Of a stretch of DNA of 64,000 nt, positions 1 through 10,015 are shown in pieces. How positions within the stretch are numbered: position 1 is the stretch's first letter; each line of letters opens with the position of its first letter. A program made the translations under genes and the position numbers. The notes under the pieces were generated by a model, which saw nothing but the letters and a program-made list of their open reading frames with translations, did no database searches and had not been told where the DNA came from. This DNA comes from Lentihominibacter hominis (GTDB lineage: Bacteria; Bacillota; Clostridia; Peptostreptococcales; Anaerovoracaceae): NCBI RefSeq assembly GCF_014385065.1, contig NZ_JACRTA010000003.1:62001-126000 (forward strand). Direction: 5' to 3'.

Positions 1-1225
1 GCAGCTGTGCATAAACGTCTTCATGCTGGAATACAGTGTGTCCTGCGTTCTGACCCATTTCGATGCATGAGCAGGCAACGCCGCCAGCATTAGCAGCTTT
101 AGAAGGTCCTACAGCAATCATTTTATCCATCAGATAAACGAGAGCATCGTTAGTTGTAGGCATGTTAGCACCTTCGCAATAGAATTTGCAGCCTGATTCA
201 ACAATGTTTTTAGCATCTTCCATATGTACGTCGTTCTGCATTGCACATGGGATGAACAAATCAACATTAGCTCCGAAGTCCTGATGAACGCCCCAAGGCT
301 TTTTGCCTGCAGTAAACTTAGCATTAGGGAATTTTTCAGCATAAGGTGAGCAGATGTTTTTACCTGATGCTCTGAGTTCAAGAAGGAAATCAACCTTTTC
401 ATCAGTGTTGATGCCGTCAGGGTCATAAATGTATCCGTCCGGACCTGAGAATGCAATCAGGTTAGCGCCTAACTGCTGCAGTTTCCATGCAGCACCCCAT
501 GCCACATTACCAAATCCTGAGATAACAACATCTTTTCCTTTAATGTCTTCGCCATTGGCTTTTAGCATTTCTTCAGCATACCATACGATACCGAATCCTG
601 TAGCTTCTGCTCTTCCGAGGAGTCCGCCGTAAGGAATTCCTTTGCCGGTGAGAACGCCTTCATATCTGTCAACGATTCTCTTATACTGTCCGAAAAGGTA
701 ACCTATTTCTCTGGCGCCGACACCGAGGTCTCCTGCAGGGACATCAGTGTTAGGTCCGATGTGTCTGTATAATTCAGTCATGAATGCTTGACAGAATCTC
801 ATTACTTCAGCGTCTGACTTTCCGTTAGGATCAAAGTCGGAACCGCCCTTGCCGCCGCCGATAGGAAGCCCTGTTAAGCTGTTTTTGAAAATCTGCTCAA
901 ATCCGAGGAATTTGATGATTCCGGGATATACGTTTGGCGCGAATCTGAGACCGCCTTTGTAAGGTCCGATTGCACTGTTGAACTGGTATCTGTATCCTTT
1001 ATTAACCTGTACTTTACCAGCATCGTCAACCCAAACAACTCTGAAAGTTACTCCTCTTTCAGGTTCAGTTAATCTTTCGAGAAGAGCAGCTTCTTCATAT
1101 TCGGGATGCTTTTCGCAAACCGGTGCCAATGAAGTCAAAACCTCTTCTACTGTCTGGTGGAATTCTATCTCGCCAGGGTTCTTCTGCTTACAAAGTTCAA
1201 TAACTCTTTCAACATAATTTGACAT
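1..1225 (-). CDS. gdhA: Glutamate dehydrogenase, hexameric type (3' end cut by window)
   Basis: Catalyses reversible oxidative deamination of glutamate to 2-oxoglutarate and ammonium with NAD(P). The reverse strand reads from MSNYVERVIELC through the Glu/Leu/Val dehydrogenase dimerisation domain, including the glycine/lysine-rich substrate loop GLPIGGGKGGSDFDP, into the Rossmann domain (VVISGFGNVAWGAA). About 408 codons are present of an expected 445 or so; the C-terminus lies left of the window. The ATG at 1225 is supported by AAGAGGAGAA immediately upstream. It is transcribed away from the 1475 gene. The long N-terminal match makes the family secure; cofactor preference cannot be read here. 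Confidence 0.96.
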   Translation of the reverse strand, partial: MSNYVERVIELCKQKNPGEIEFHQTVEEVLTSLAPVCEKHPEYEEAALLERLTEPERGVTFRVVWVDDAGKVQVNKGYRYQFNSAIGPYKGGLRFAPNVYPGIIKFLGFEQIFKNSLTGLPIGGGKGGSDFDPNGKSDAEVMRFCQAFMTELYRHIGPNTDVPAGDLGVGAREIGYLFGQYKRIVDRYEGVLTGKGIPYGGLLGRAEATGFGIVWYAEEMLKANGEDIKGKDVVISGFGNVAWGAAWKLQQLGANLIAFSGPDGYIYDPDGINTDEKVDFLLELRASGKNICSPYAEKFPNAKFTAGKKPWGVHQDFGANVDLFIPCAMQNDVHMEDAKNIVESGCKFYCEGANMPTTNDALVYLMDKMIAVGPSKAANAGGVACSCIEMGQNAGHTVFQHEDVYAQL

Positions 1226-1282
1226 TTTTTTTCTCCTCTTTAATAATAAAATTCGCAAAGTTGGTAATGCCTTATTAACTTA

Positions 1283-1311
1283 AATATATCACTTTGTTAA
1301 AATGCAGTCAA
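1283..1311 (-). promoter_or_regulatory. Sigma-A type promoter of gdhA
   Basis: On the minus strand TTGACT (1311-1306) is followed after 17 nt by TATATT (1288-1283). This leaves a leader of about 50 nt before the gdhA start at 1225. Confidence 0.75.
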
Positions 1312-1401
1312 CGGGTTTTCAAAGGTTTAATCAAAACCGCAACTTTATAATAAACGCGTTGCAATAAATGTAAGTAAAGGTAAAATCTCATCAACCATTG
1401 T

Positions 1402-1430
1402 TTGTTGATTCATGGCAGACATGATATAAT
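1402..1430 (+). promoter_or_regulatory. Promoter of the 1475 gene
   Basis: TTGTTG (1402-1407), a 17-nt spacer and a perfect TATAAT (1425-1430), about 45 nt before the TTG start at 1475. A short inverted repeat, ATCAAC/GTTGAT, overlaps the -35 region and could be an operator. Confidence 0.65.
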
Positions 1431-1474
1431 AATCGGAAGAAAAAAAGCCAAACTGTGTAAATGGAGGAACAGGT

Positions 1475-4400
1475 TTGATTCGTAATATAGTGAGAGAAAC
1501 ACAACAGGTGCTTACAGACAGAAGATCCCTCGGTTTTTTCGGTACAAACAGAAAAAACATGATCCGTCTTTTAAATGATCTGCAGTGGAAAAAGGTTTTT
1601 ACAAAACTTGCCGAGAACAGAGAGTTTTCGGCGGAAAAAATATTGGAGGAAATGAAGCCTTTCATGGAAAAATGGTCAGAAGAACCAGAATGTGGCTGGC
1701 TTCAGTTTATATGTGAAGAAACTAAAGCTGCCATGTATCCGGAAAATTATATTGCACGGGCAGAAACCGGGCAGAACAGAGCCAAATATTTTTTCCTTGA
1801 AAATTACAGGGCTTTGTTGAGATATGAGAGGCAGAGCAAAGGTTTTTCGCCTACAGATCATATAGACTTTTTTGGGAAAGATCAGGTTAAGGAATGCATC
1901 ACTTTTAAAGAATATGAAAGACTGTTAGATTTCTGGAAACGTGATTATATTTTTGAATTTATGAGGATTAGCCGGGAAATAACGCCGTTTAATACGATAG
2001 GTCATATAGGTGGGGTTCACTATGTTGCTACATTTGTCGGAAAACAGCTTTTAGGTACCGATATACCTATAGATATGGCACTTGTCTCGGGTGCCGCCGC
2101 ATGCCATGACTTGGGAAAATTCGGATGTAGTCCGCAGGAAGCCGAGCGAATCCCGTATCTTCATTATTATTATACAGATGAGCTCCTTAAAAAAGAAAAT
2201 ATGCCTATGACAGCGCATATCGCCAGCAACCATTCCACATGGGATCTTGAACTGGAAAACCTTTCTGTGGAATCTTTACTTTTGATATATGCTGATTTCA
2301 GAGTGAAAAGCAGCAGACGAAACGGTGAGGAGACCATACATTTTTATACTCTTTCGGAAGCTTTTGATGTCATATTGGAAAAGCTTGATAATGTTGATTT
2401 GGAAAAGCGACACAGATATGAGAAAGTTTATGCAAAGCTTAAGGATTTTGAAGATTATCTTATTGACTTGGGCGTAGAAACAGATGTATGGAGTTCTCCT
2501 GCTCACAATGTGGGAGTCTATGAGCAGGATATGGCACTTTTGATGGCAGATCAGGTAGTGCAGCATATAAAGTATACTGCTATAGAGCATAATATACAGA
2601 TAATGGGAATATTCAACAATGAATCTGCTTTCGGAAGTCTCATAGAGGCTGCCAGAAGTGAGAAACAGTGGAAAAGCCAGAGGACTTATCTTAATATTCT
2701 TTCGGAATATTTTACTTATATGACAAAGCCGGAAAAACAGCTTACGATAAATTTTCTGTATGAATTGTTGTCTCACAGAGAGGGGGATATAAGACGTCAG
2801 GCAGGAAGGCTTATGGGAAATATAATAGCTGAATATGATGATGTATACAGAAAGGAGATTCCTGAGTGGGCCGGAAGCGATAGCATAGATGTATCTGAGG
2901 CTGCTGAGATATGGGATACATATCTTCACAAAATAGTGTTTCCGGATTATCGTGTTACGGATCAGCACAGAAGCTGGATAGGATATACTCTCAAGGTAGT
3001 TCTTCAGGGGCTTATCGAAAGCTCTGAGGATGGTAATATAAGTGTTTTTATGAGACAGTACTTCAGGCTGTTCGGATTCAGCCGTGTTAAAGACAGTGCT
3101 GTATTTGTGCTTCTTGATTCTGTTATAACGATTCCGCAAAAGCTGTTTTCTGAAGAAGAAATGATTTCCGTTTTAGAATTCGCCGAGACGGTATCTGTAA
3201 GGGAACCTGTTGAAATTAAAATAGGAGCTCTGAGAGTTGCCGAATATATTTCTGACAAGATGGACAGCTATTACGTAAAAAAATGTATAAAAAATATAAT
3301 AGGCAATGCATGTGATACCATGGATAATATAAGTGTGTCATATTTGGTCTATAAAATACTGAAGAATATAGGAGAGGAAGAAAACGCCAAGAAATGTTAT
3401 GATAAGATTGGATTACTGGAAGAACAAGGTTCTTTGAGTGATGCTGTATCGGCAATATTCAGAGAGAATCTCAAAGTAGGAACTCCGTGGGTTGTGAAGA
3501 TTGTTAATATGGAGTTTCTTCTTGAACATGCTCTAAATGACAGACTCAAAGAACAGACCTTCTATCTGGCCTCTCATTTTTCTAATCTGATAAAAGTCAG
3601 TGAGAGAGTTACCGTAAGGCATAAAGCGGGGAGAGGTCTGATTGAGATCGCAAGGACACTTCCTATAGAGCAGATAAATGAGATAGTTATAGAATTAACA
3701 AAGGGGCTTGAGATTGGTGAATATCAATTTTCTAAATATATTCCGGAGTATCTGGGTGAGCTTGTTCTTTATCTGTATCCGGGTGAATTGGATGAGTTTA
3801 TGGACAATATAGGAGAATTGATAGAAAATACTAATGACAAGGTAGGTTCAGTAGCATTGGATACCATAGGAGAAGTTATAAAAAAATATTCGTCTTATAG
3901 ATATAAGAATATTGAGCCTAAGGTAGAATATGAGAGTCGCAAGACAAAGATGCTGGGGATGCTGCTTAAGGGGTTTGCCAATTATCATGAAGTGGTCAGT
4001 CAGGAAGCAGTCATGGTTACAGGTCAGTATATTTTCGGAACAGAAGAACTTTCGCAAGAAGAAAAGTTTGATATTTTCAGGCAAACATATAAGAAGATTC
4101 TGACTCTGATAACAGATATAGAAGAGTATGATATGAATTTCTTTACGAATGCGGCTGCGCTGAATCATATATATAGATTTATTTCTGAATACAAGTTTAG
4201 CTGCGGAGATATGAATCTGCCGGAAAATCATAATATTGCATTCTTTCCGGGAACTTTTGATCCTTTTTCTCTTAGCCATAAAGGAATTGTACAGGCTATA
4301 AGGGATGAAGGATTTGAGGTGTATCTTGCCATAGATGAATTCTCATGGTCAAAAAAAACGCAGCCGAGGATGATAAGAAGACAAATAATTTCAATGTCTG

Positions 4401-6346
4401 TGGCAGGAGAACCTGATGTTTTTCTGTTTGCTGATGATTTTCCTGTCAATATTGCAAATCCTGAGGATCTTAAACATTTGAAAGAACTGTTTCCCGAAAA
4501 AGATCTTTATATAGTGGTAGGAAGCGATGTGATAATCAATGCGTCTTCATACAGGTCAGAAGCAAGCTGCGATTCGATTCATTCTATGAATCATATTGTT
4601 TTCCAGAGAGAAACCATGGAGAATAGGGGCAAAGACAGGATAGCTCTTGAAAAGGCATATGAAAACATGAGCGGAAAAATAAGGGAGCTAAAGCTGCCGG
4701 TGTATCTGGAAGATATAAGTTCAACAAGAATAAGAGAGAATATAGATTACGGACGTGATATATCAAATCTCATAGATCCTGTAGCCCAGAATTTCATATA
4801 TGATAACAGCCTTTATCTGAGAGAGCCTCAGTATAAAAATGTATTTGAGATAAAGAATATATCATTTGAATCTCTTAAGTACAGAGGAAGCCAGATACTG
4901 GCGGATATGGAAGAAGATCTGAGAGAAAGAGGATTGGATGTGGCTTGTATAAAGCGATATCTGGATGATCCGGATGTAAGTGCTGCGGTCATGTGGAATG
5001 AGAATCGGCGCATATGTGCTATTGCGGCTGTGAATGAGATAGAAACAGGAGAGCTTTATGACGAATTCAAAGATGTGGAGATAGCGTCTTACCTGAGGGA
5101 AAAGGCTACAGGGCGGATGCTGATTATACGGGGCCTTTACTGTTCGTCGAATACAGATATGAGAAAACTGCTGCAGATAATAACGACAGAGGTATTGTCA
5201 GAAGCAGTAGCAGATGATATGACATACGGTATATATCATCCTCTTGAGGAACAGCCAAGTAATAATATATTGGACATACTGAGTCTGCAGGGATTTACTG
5301 AAATAATTTTAAAAGGCGAGCCTCAGGGTGTGTATGAAGTCAATATGAAGGAGCCTATCGCTGTTATTGAGAATATGGATACGGTTTTGAAAGAGCCGTT
5401 TAATACTAATCAAAAAATACTCAGAATACTTGAACAGACTCATATAGAGATGCAGAGGGCGTTAACTAAGCTGAATCCGGGGAATCTTGTCTTGTCTTTT
5501 AATGCAGGAATCATGCATCAGAAGATAGTCGACATGGTAACCAAGAATAATAATGTTCCAAATTACCCCGGAATGAAGCGGAATTTGGGAGAATGTATGT
5601 GCGTGCCTTTTGGGAAGATACTCAGAGGTATGGTAGTACCTAATACTGTGACAAAGACTCTTCATACTGAAAAGATGTTTTCGCCGACTCTTGACAGTTT
5701 CACTATAGAAGAATATCCGATGTATGCTACCATACCTAATCAAATAAAGACGATAAAGTCTTTTAACAGACCGGTGATACTGGTGGATGATCTACTTCAT
5801 AAAGGGTACAGAATAAAAGCTCTTGATCCTATTTTTAAGGAAAATGATTTGAAAATAAGAAAACTGATAATGGGTGTTCTTTCGGGGTATGGCAGAGATT
5901 TAATGACTATTCAGGATCGTGATGTGGAAAGCGCTTATTTTATACCGAATCTTAAAGCATGGTTTGTTGAGTCCACTTTATGTCCGTTTATAGGAGGAGA
6001 CGGTGTTCAGAGTTTTGAGAAGACAGAGGCGAATTTGATACCGTCCATAAATCTGATACTGCCTTTTGCAGCACCTACATTTCTTCATGATTCCAGTAAG
6101 GAAGCAGTTTATGAGATGTCAATGGTATGCATTGACAATGCGGCCAAGATCTTCAAGGTCTTGGAAGAAGAATATCAGACGCTGTTTGAGCGAAAGCTGA
6201 CTATAAAACGCCTCTCGGATGTTATAAAATCGCCGAGAATGCCTAATGGATCAAATAGAGTAGCCGTGGATTTCAACTTATCTCCGTCGGTATATATGGC
6301 TGATTACATGGAGAGACTTTTAAGATTGGAAAGTGCGTTAAAATGA
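1475..6346 (+). CDS. Giant HD / helical-repeat / NadD-like nucleotidyltransferase / PRTase-like fusion protein
   Basis: A 1623-residue soluble protein with several domains visible in order. Residues about 120-290 form an HD phosphohydrolase-like domain, with H177/H182, the HD pair 211-212, H248/H253 and D274. About 400-910 is all-helical and HEAT-like. About 918-1115 is a nicotinate-nucleotide adenylyltransferase-like fold with GTFDPFSLSH (first His of the usual HxGH replaced by Ser) and ISSTRIREN. About 1120-1295 resembles a GNAT fold ending in YEVNMKEP. About 1300-1520 has a PRTase-type motif VILVDDLLHKGYR near 1434. The TTG start has GGAGG 7 nt upstream, and no internal break is seen. Role unknown; nucleotide or NAD metabolism is only an inference. 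The gene overlaps the next by 4 nt, suggesting translational coupling. Confidence 0.85.
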   Translation: MIRNIVRETQQVLTDRRSLGFFGTNRKNMIRLLNDLQWKKVFTKLAENREFSAEKILEEMKPFMEKWSEEPECGWLQFICEETKAAMYPENYIARAETGQNRAKYFFLENYRALLRYERQSKGFSPTDHIDFFGKDQVKECITFKEYERLLDFWKRDYIFEFMRISREITPFNTIGHIGGVHYVATFVGKQLLGTDIPIDMALVSGAAACHDLGKFGCSPQEAERIPYLHYYYTDELLKKENMPMTAHIASNHSTWDLELENLSVESLLLIYADFRVKSSRRNGEETIHFYTLSEAFDVILEKLDNVDLEKRHRYEKVYAKLKDFEDYLIDLGVETDVWSSPAHNVGVYEQDMALLMADQVVQHIKYTAIEHNIQIMGIFNNESAFGSLIEAARSEKQWKSQRTYLNILSEYFTYMTKPEKQLTINFLYELLSHREGDIRRQAGRLMGNIIAEYDDVYRKEIPEWAGSDSIDVSEAAEIWDTYLHKIVFPDYRVTDQHRSWIGYTLKVVLQGLIESSEDGNISVFMRQYFRLFGFSRVKDSAVFVLLDSVITIPQKLFSEEEMISVLEFAETVSVREPVEIKIGALRVAEYISDKMDSYYVKKCIKNIIGNACDTMDNISVSYLVYKILKNIGEEENAKKCYDKIGLLEEQGSLSDAVSAIFRENLKVGTPWVVKIVNMEFLLEHALNDRLKEQTFYLASHFSNLIKVSERVTVRHKAGRGLIEIARTLPIEQINEIVIELTKGLEIGEYQFSKYIPEYLGELVLYLYPGELDEFMDNIGELIENTNDKVGSVALDTIGEVIKKYSSYRYKNIEPKVEYESRKTKMLGMLLKGFANYHEVVSQEAVMVTGQYIFGTEELSQEEKFDIFRQTYKKILTLITDIEEYDMNFFTNAAALNHIYRFISEYKFSCGDMNLPENHNIAFFPGTFDPFSLSHKGIVQAIRDEGFEVYLAIDEFSWSKKTQPRMIRRQIISMSVAGEPDVFLFADDFPVNIANPEDLKHLKELFPEKDLYIVVGSDVIINASSYRSEASCDSIHSMNHIVFQRETMENRGKDRIALEKAYENMSGKIRELKLPVYLEDISSTRIRENIDYGRDISNLIDPVAQNFIYDNSLYLREPQYKNVFEIKNISFESLKYRGSQILADMEEDLRERGLDVACIKRYLDDPDVSAAVMWNENRRICAIAAVNEIETGELYDEFKDVEIASYLREKATGRMLIIRGLYCSSNTDMRKLLQIITTEVLSEAVADDMTYGIYHPLEEQPSNNILDILSLQGFTEIILKGEPQGVYEVNMKEPIAVIENMDTVLKEPFNTNQKILRILEQTHIEMQRALTKLNPGNLVLSFNAGIMHQKIVDMVTKNNNVPNYPGMKRNLGECMCVPFGKILRGMVVPNTVTKTLHTEKMFSPTLDSFTIEEYPMYATIPNQIKTIKSFNRPVILVDDLLHKGYRIKALDPIFKENDLKIRKLIMGVLSGYGRDLMTIQDRDVESAYFIPNLKAWFVESTLCPFIGGDGVQSFEKTEANLIPSINLILPFAAPTFLHDSSKEAVYEMSMVCIDNAAKIFKVLEEEYQTLFERKLTIKRLSDVIKSPRMPNGSNRVAVDFNLSPSVYMADYMERLLRLESALK

Positions 6347-7314
6347 GATATATAAGTGAATTGATAGATAAAAACAGAAAAACGAAGCTTAGTGAAAGCT
6401 CGGTGATGTTTCCTGACAAAAAAAGGATAAAAAAGGACAGCAAAGTGAATCTTCTTGCTTTAGGGGATGTTGGAGGTACCGTTCTTATGGGATTGAAACT
6501 TCTTGGAGGAAGTACCATAAGTCAAATAGGAATATATGATCTGGATGAAAAAATGGCGAGACGATATGAGATGGAGATCAATCAGATATCTTTTCCCGAT
6601 GGAAGAAAACTGCCTTTTGTAGAAATCCTCAAGGAAGAACGAATTTTTGACTGTGATATGTTTGTGTTTTGTGCATCTCTTGGCGTACCTCCGGTGGGAT
6701 CTTCGGGAGATGTAAGGATGGCTCAGCTGAAAGCCAACCGCAGATTGGTATCTATGTATGGAAAAAAGGCTGTGAAAAGTGGATTTGACGGTATCTTTGC
6801 AGTTGTATCTGATCCTGTGGATCCTCTGTGCAAGGCAGCTCTTATGTCAGGTCTTGATCCCTGTCAGATCCAAGGATATGGCCTTGGTGTCATGAATGGA
6901 CGAGCTCGTTATTTTGCAGAAAAAGATAAACGGTTCACCAGATATTTGAGAGAAGGGAGAGCTTTCGGGCCTCATGGAGAGGATCTTGTAATAGCAGACA
7001 GCATCAAAGTATATAATGATGAGATATCAAAGGAATTGACCAAATTTGCGGTGACTGCTAATATGAGGGTGAGAGAAGATGGATTCAAACCTTATATTGC
7101 TCCGGCTATGTCATCGGGGGCAATATCTCTTATAGAAACTCTTAAGGGAGAGTGGAATTATTCCTCAGTTTATTTTGGCTGCGGGGAAAAAGGAGCGTTT
7201 TTAGGGTGTAAAAATAAGAGAACGCCGGAAGGTATAGTAGCAGAGAATCTTCCACTTGATGAAGCGCTGTTTATGAGAATAAAGTATGCATATGATAATT
7301 TGAAGAACCTTTAA
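6343..7314 (+). CDS. Lactate/malate dehydrogenase-like NAD-binding protein
   Basis: 323 residues. The N-terminus has a Rossmann core, LLALGDVGGTVLMGLKLLGG, followed by an acidic strand end (IGIYDLDE), as in the Ldh_1_N family. Later come VSDPVDPL (compare the family's TNPVD), an Arg in NGRARYF, and GPHGEDL, which corresponds to the GEHGDS catalytic-His loop. The family normally interconverts 2-hydroxy and 2-keto acids; divergence around the substrate loop (SLGVPPVGSSGD) means the substrate cannot be predicted. The ATG overlaps the stop of the giant fusion gene (ATGA), so the two are probably coupled. Confidence 0.8.
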   Translation: MRYISELIDKNRKTKLSESSVMFPDKKRIKKDSKVNLLALGDVGGTVLMGLKLLGGSTISQIGIYDLDEKMARRYEMEINQISFPDGRKLPFVEILKEERIFDCDMFVFCASLGVPPVGSSGDVRMAQLKANRRLVSMYGKKAVKSGFDGIFAVVSDPVDPLCKAALMSGLDPCQIQGYGLGVMNGRARYFAEKDKRFTRYLREGRAFGPHGEDLVIADSIKVYNDEISKELTKFAVTANMRVREDGFKPYIAPAMSSGAISLIETLKGEWNYSSVYFGCGEKGAFLGCKNKRTPEGIVAENLPLDEALFMRIKYAYDNLKNL

Positions 7315-7349
7315 AAAAAGACGGTCCTCAGCAGATGAAAGGAGAAGTT

Positions 7350-8414
7350 ATGAAAGATTTGATTGTAATAAATCCATACTGTCCAGAGGAAAGTAAAAAA
7401 GAGAGGCTTGAAAAAATAGTGCGGTACAGTGTAGGAAACAGGATTCATAAGGTTTTTTCCACTGTGGAAGAAGTGGAGAATGCTGATCTGAGGAATAAAA
7501 GAATACTATTCACTATTTCTTTGGGGCAGTCCGGTATAAACTTAAGCTGGTATGCAATCATGAAATATCTGAGGATTAACAGCAATGCTCTTGACGGATC
7601 CGTAGGAGGAGTTATCCTTGACGGCAACAGCGAGATATTCACGAAATCAACAGGACGGAGTCTTGTGTTTACTGCTAACAGAGCCGGATGCACGTTTCCG
7701 GGCAGACCTCTTGTGGAAGGGACAAGGACTTTGAAGAATTACAACATACAGGCGCAGAATCTTAACACTGATAATATGGGAGCATATATGACAGCCGGAA
7801 GAGATCTGGTAAATAATATTATGAAATATTCTCCGAAGAAGAAAGCCCATCCCAATATACTGGTACTTCATGCCGGAAACAGCAGTATATCAAACAGTTT
7901 GGCTCTTTGGAACATGGTGAAAAAACATCTGCCGCAGTGCCATTTTAACGAAATTTCTTTGAGAAACGGGCAGATTATAGACTGCAGGGGGTGTTCATAT
8001 GCAACATGCAGACATTTTGGAGAAGAAGGCAGTTGTTTTTATGGGGGAACTATAACTAAGAAAGTGTATCCGGCTATTCTGGCTTGTGATGCTCTTGTGA
8101 TGGTATGTCCAAATTATAATGATGCTTTAGGAGCTAATTTGACAGCTTTTGTGAATAGAATGACAGCGCTTTTCACTGCTCATAGGTTTTATGATAAAAG
8201 TCTTTTCGGAGTTGTGGTTTCAGGCTACAGCGGAGGGGATATTGTAGCGGAACAGCTTATAAGCGGTCTTAATATGAATAAAACCTTTGCTTTGCCCGGC
8301 AAATTTGCTATACTGGAAACAGCTAATAATCCCGGAGAGATAACAGTCTCGGAAGGAGTGGGCAGAAGAGCTGAGAGCTTTGCACATAACATGAAAAGTG
8401 TTCTGATAGGATAA
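7350..8414 (+). CDS. Flavodoxin-fold NAD(P)H-dependent oxidoreductase-like protein
   Basis: 354 residues. The C-terminal half (about 165-354) is an NADPH-dependent FMN reductase/flavodoxin-type domain: NILVLHAGN, a cysteine-rich loop CRGCSYATC with a further Cys before the next strand, LVMVCPNYNDALGANL and VVVSGYSGG. The N-terminal about 160 residues match no domain I recognise. An in-frame ATG exists at 7335, but AAAGGAGAA sits just before the ATG at 7350, which I take as the start. It follows the dehydrogenase by 35 nt and probably belongs to the same operon, giving a putative redox trio. Substrate unknown. Confidence 0.75.
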   Translation: MKDLIVINPYCPEESKKERLEKIVRYSVGNRIHKVFSTVEEVENADLRNKRILFTISLGQSGINLSWYAIMKYLRINSNALDGSVGGVILDGNSEIFTKSTGRSLVFTANRAGCTFPGRPLVEGTRTLKNYNIQAQNLNTDNMGAYMTAGRDLVNNIMKYSPKKKAHPNILVLHAGNSSISNSLALWNMVKKHLPQCHFNEISLRNGQIIDCRGCSYATCRHFGEEGSCFYGGTITKKVYPAILACDALVMVCPNYNDALGANLTAFVNRMTALFTAHRFYDKSLFGVVVSGYSGGDIVAEQLISGLNMNKTFALPGKFAILETANNPGEITVSEGVGRRAESFAHNMKSVLIG

Positions 8415-8465
8415 AGCTGAAAGTTCAATTTTTAGATTTACATACTCGGGAAAGGAGGCAATATC

Positions 8466-9872
8466 ATGACTGAAACATCTATGGATACGGATATGAAGAC
8501 ACAGCAGTTCGATGAAGATGTTGACAAGATTTTGGGACTGCTGCAGGAAAAATCATATTTTAAAGCGAGGGATGAGATATTAAAACATAATGAAGTTGAT
8601 ATTGGTGAAATTCTCGAAGAGGTGCTGGAATCTTTGGGAGTAGAAAAGACTATCATCATATTCAGGATGCTGCCTAAAGATGTATCCGTAGAAGTATTTT
8701 CTCATTTGCCCTCAGACGATCAAGTGACTATTGTTCATGGAATAACCGACAGGGAAATTTCATATATCATTGAGGAACTTGATTTTGACGATAAGATTGA
8801 CGTATTGGAAGAACTGCCGGCAAATATAGTAGATAAGATACTTGAAAATACGCCTAAAGAAGAACGAAAACTGATAAATACTTTTTTAAATTATCCGGAC
8901 ACATGCGCAGGAAGTTTGATGACGCCTGATTATATAAGCCTTCAGGAGACCATGACAGTTTCTGAGGCTATGGCTCACATAAAACATGAGGGTATGGACA
9001 GCGAGACTGTTTATACGTGTTATGTGAAAAAAGGCGGGAGAAAGCTTGACGGTATCGTTTCTCTCCGAGCCCTTGTCATCGCAGATGATGACATGAAAAT
9101 ATCAGAGCTGATGAATACTGACTATGTATATGTCAATGTTTACGATGATCAGGAAGAGGTGGCTGAAACTTTTAAAAAATATGGTTTTTTAGCTATACCT
9201 GTGGTTGATAATGAACACAGGCTCGTAGGTATCATAACATTTGACGATATTCTTGAAGTAATAGAGGAAGAGACTACTGAGGATATCCAGAGAATGGCAG
9301 GAGTAATGGATGATTCGGATACAGAATACCTTGATATGGGGGTTTTCAGGCATGCTCGTAACAGGATACCGTGGCTTGTTTTCATGAATATATCAGCCAT
9401 GATAACAGGAACCATAATTCTAAGGTTTGAGACAGTACTGGCTCAAGTGATTATATTGGTTTCGTATTTGCCTCTTCTGATGAGTACAGGTGGAAATACA
9501 GGATCTCAGGCGGCGACTCTTGTCATAAGAGGTATGGCTGTAGATGATATAGATTTGAAAGATGCGCTGAAGGTTGCTTGGAAAGAGTTCAGGATAAGTA
9601 TAATACTGGGAATATCCCTTAGTATTTTGAATATGGCAAAGGTTGTATTCATAGACGGACAGAAAGTGATTATAGGATTTACGGTGGCACTGTCTATGAT
9701 AATAATCGTAGTTTTTGCTAAACTTTTGGGAAGTCTTCTGCCTATGGCTGCGAAAAAGCTCGGTATAGACCCTGCCTTAATGGCGAATCCTATGATATCG
9801 TCACTTACAGACATGTTTTCATCGGTTACATTTCTGCTGATAGCATCTTTGCTTTTGGGAATAACTCTTTAA
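8466..9872 (+). CDS. mgtE: Magnesium transporter MgtE
   Basis: Mg2+ channel/transporter of the inner membrane, 468 residues, close to the family norm. The N-terminal superhelical MgtE_N domain (about 30-135) is followed by tandem CBS domains (about 140-255) that sense Mg2+ in characterised homologues. A five-helix membrane domain follows (about 285-468) with the diagnostic GGNTGSQAATLVIRG. GGAAAGGAGG lies 7 nt before the ATG. Only 51 nt separate it from the preceding gene, so there is no room for an M-box riboswitch. Confidence 0.95.
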   Translation: MTETSMDTDMKTQQFDEDVDKILGLLQEKSYFKARDEILKHNEVDIGEILEEVLESLGVEKTIIIFRMLPKDVSVEVFSHLPSDDQVTIVHGITDREISYIIEELDFDDKIDVLEELPANIVDKILENTPKEERKLINTFLNYPDTCAGSLMTPDYISLQETMTVSEAMAHIKHEGMDSETVYTCYVKKGGRKLDGIVSLRALVIADDDMKISELMNTDYVYVNVYDDQEEVAETFKKYGFLAIPVVDNEHRLVGIITFDDILEVIEEETTEDIQRMAGVMDDSDTEYLDMGVFRHARNRIPWLVFMNISAMITGTIILRFETVLAQVIILVSYLPLLMSTGGNTGSQAATLVIRGMAVDDIDLKDALKVAWKEFRISIILGISLSILNMAKVVFIDGQKVIIGFTVALSMIIIVVFAKLLGSLLPMAAKKLGIDPALMANPMISSLTDMFSSVTFLLIASLLLGITL

Positions 9873-9894
9873 ATTTGTTTGTAATAAAAAAATT

Positions 9895-9942
9895 ACAGGT
9901 CATTGAAGGTACTTTTTTCACTGACCTGTTTTTATTTTTTCT
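9895..9942 (+). terminator. Rho-independent terminator after mgtE
   Basis: ACAGGTCA (9895-9902) pairs with TGACCTGT (9922-9929), extended by TGAA/TTCA after one unpaired base, and followed by TTTTTATTTTTT. A-run on the other side means it could also work in reverse. Confidence 0.9.
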
Positions 9943-10015
9943 TTGAGGAATTTTAATGTAATATTTATATATTATTTAATATTGTATTTTATTTCCCGGA
10001 GGAGGATATAGATTT

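Noticed and set aside
2276..3139. 287-residue minus-strand open frame inside the giant fusion gene
   Set aside because: Composition rich in Tyr, Ile and Ser with no recognisable motif; it is the complement of an AT-rich helical-repeat coding region.
8415..8465. M-box magnesium riboswitch before mgtE
   Set aside because: Only 51 nt are available and no conserved M-box structure fits.
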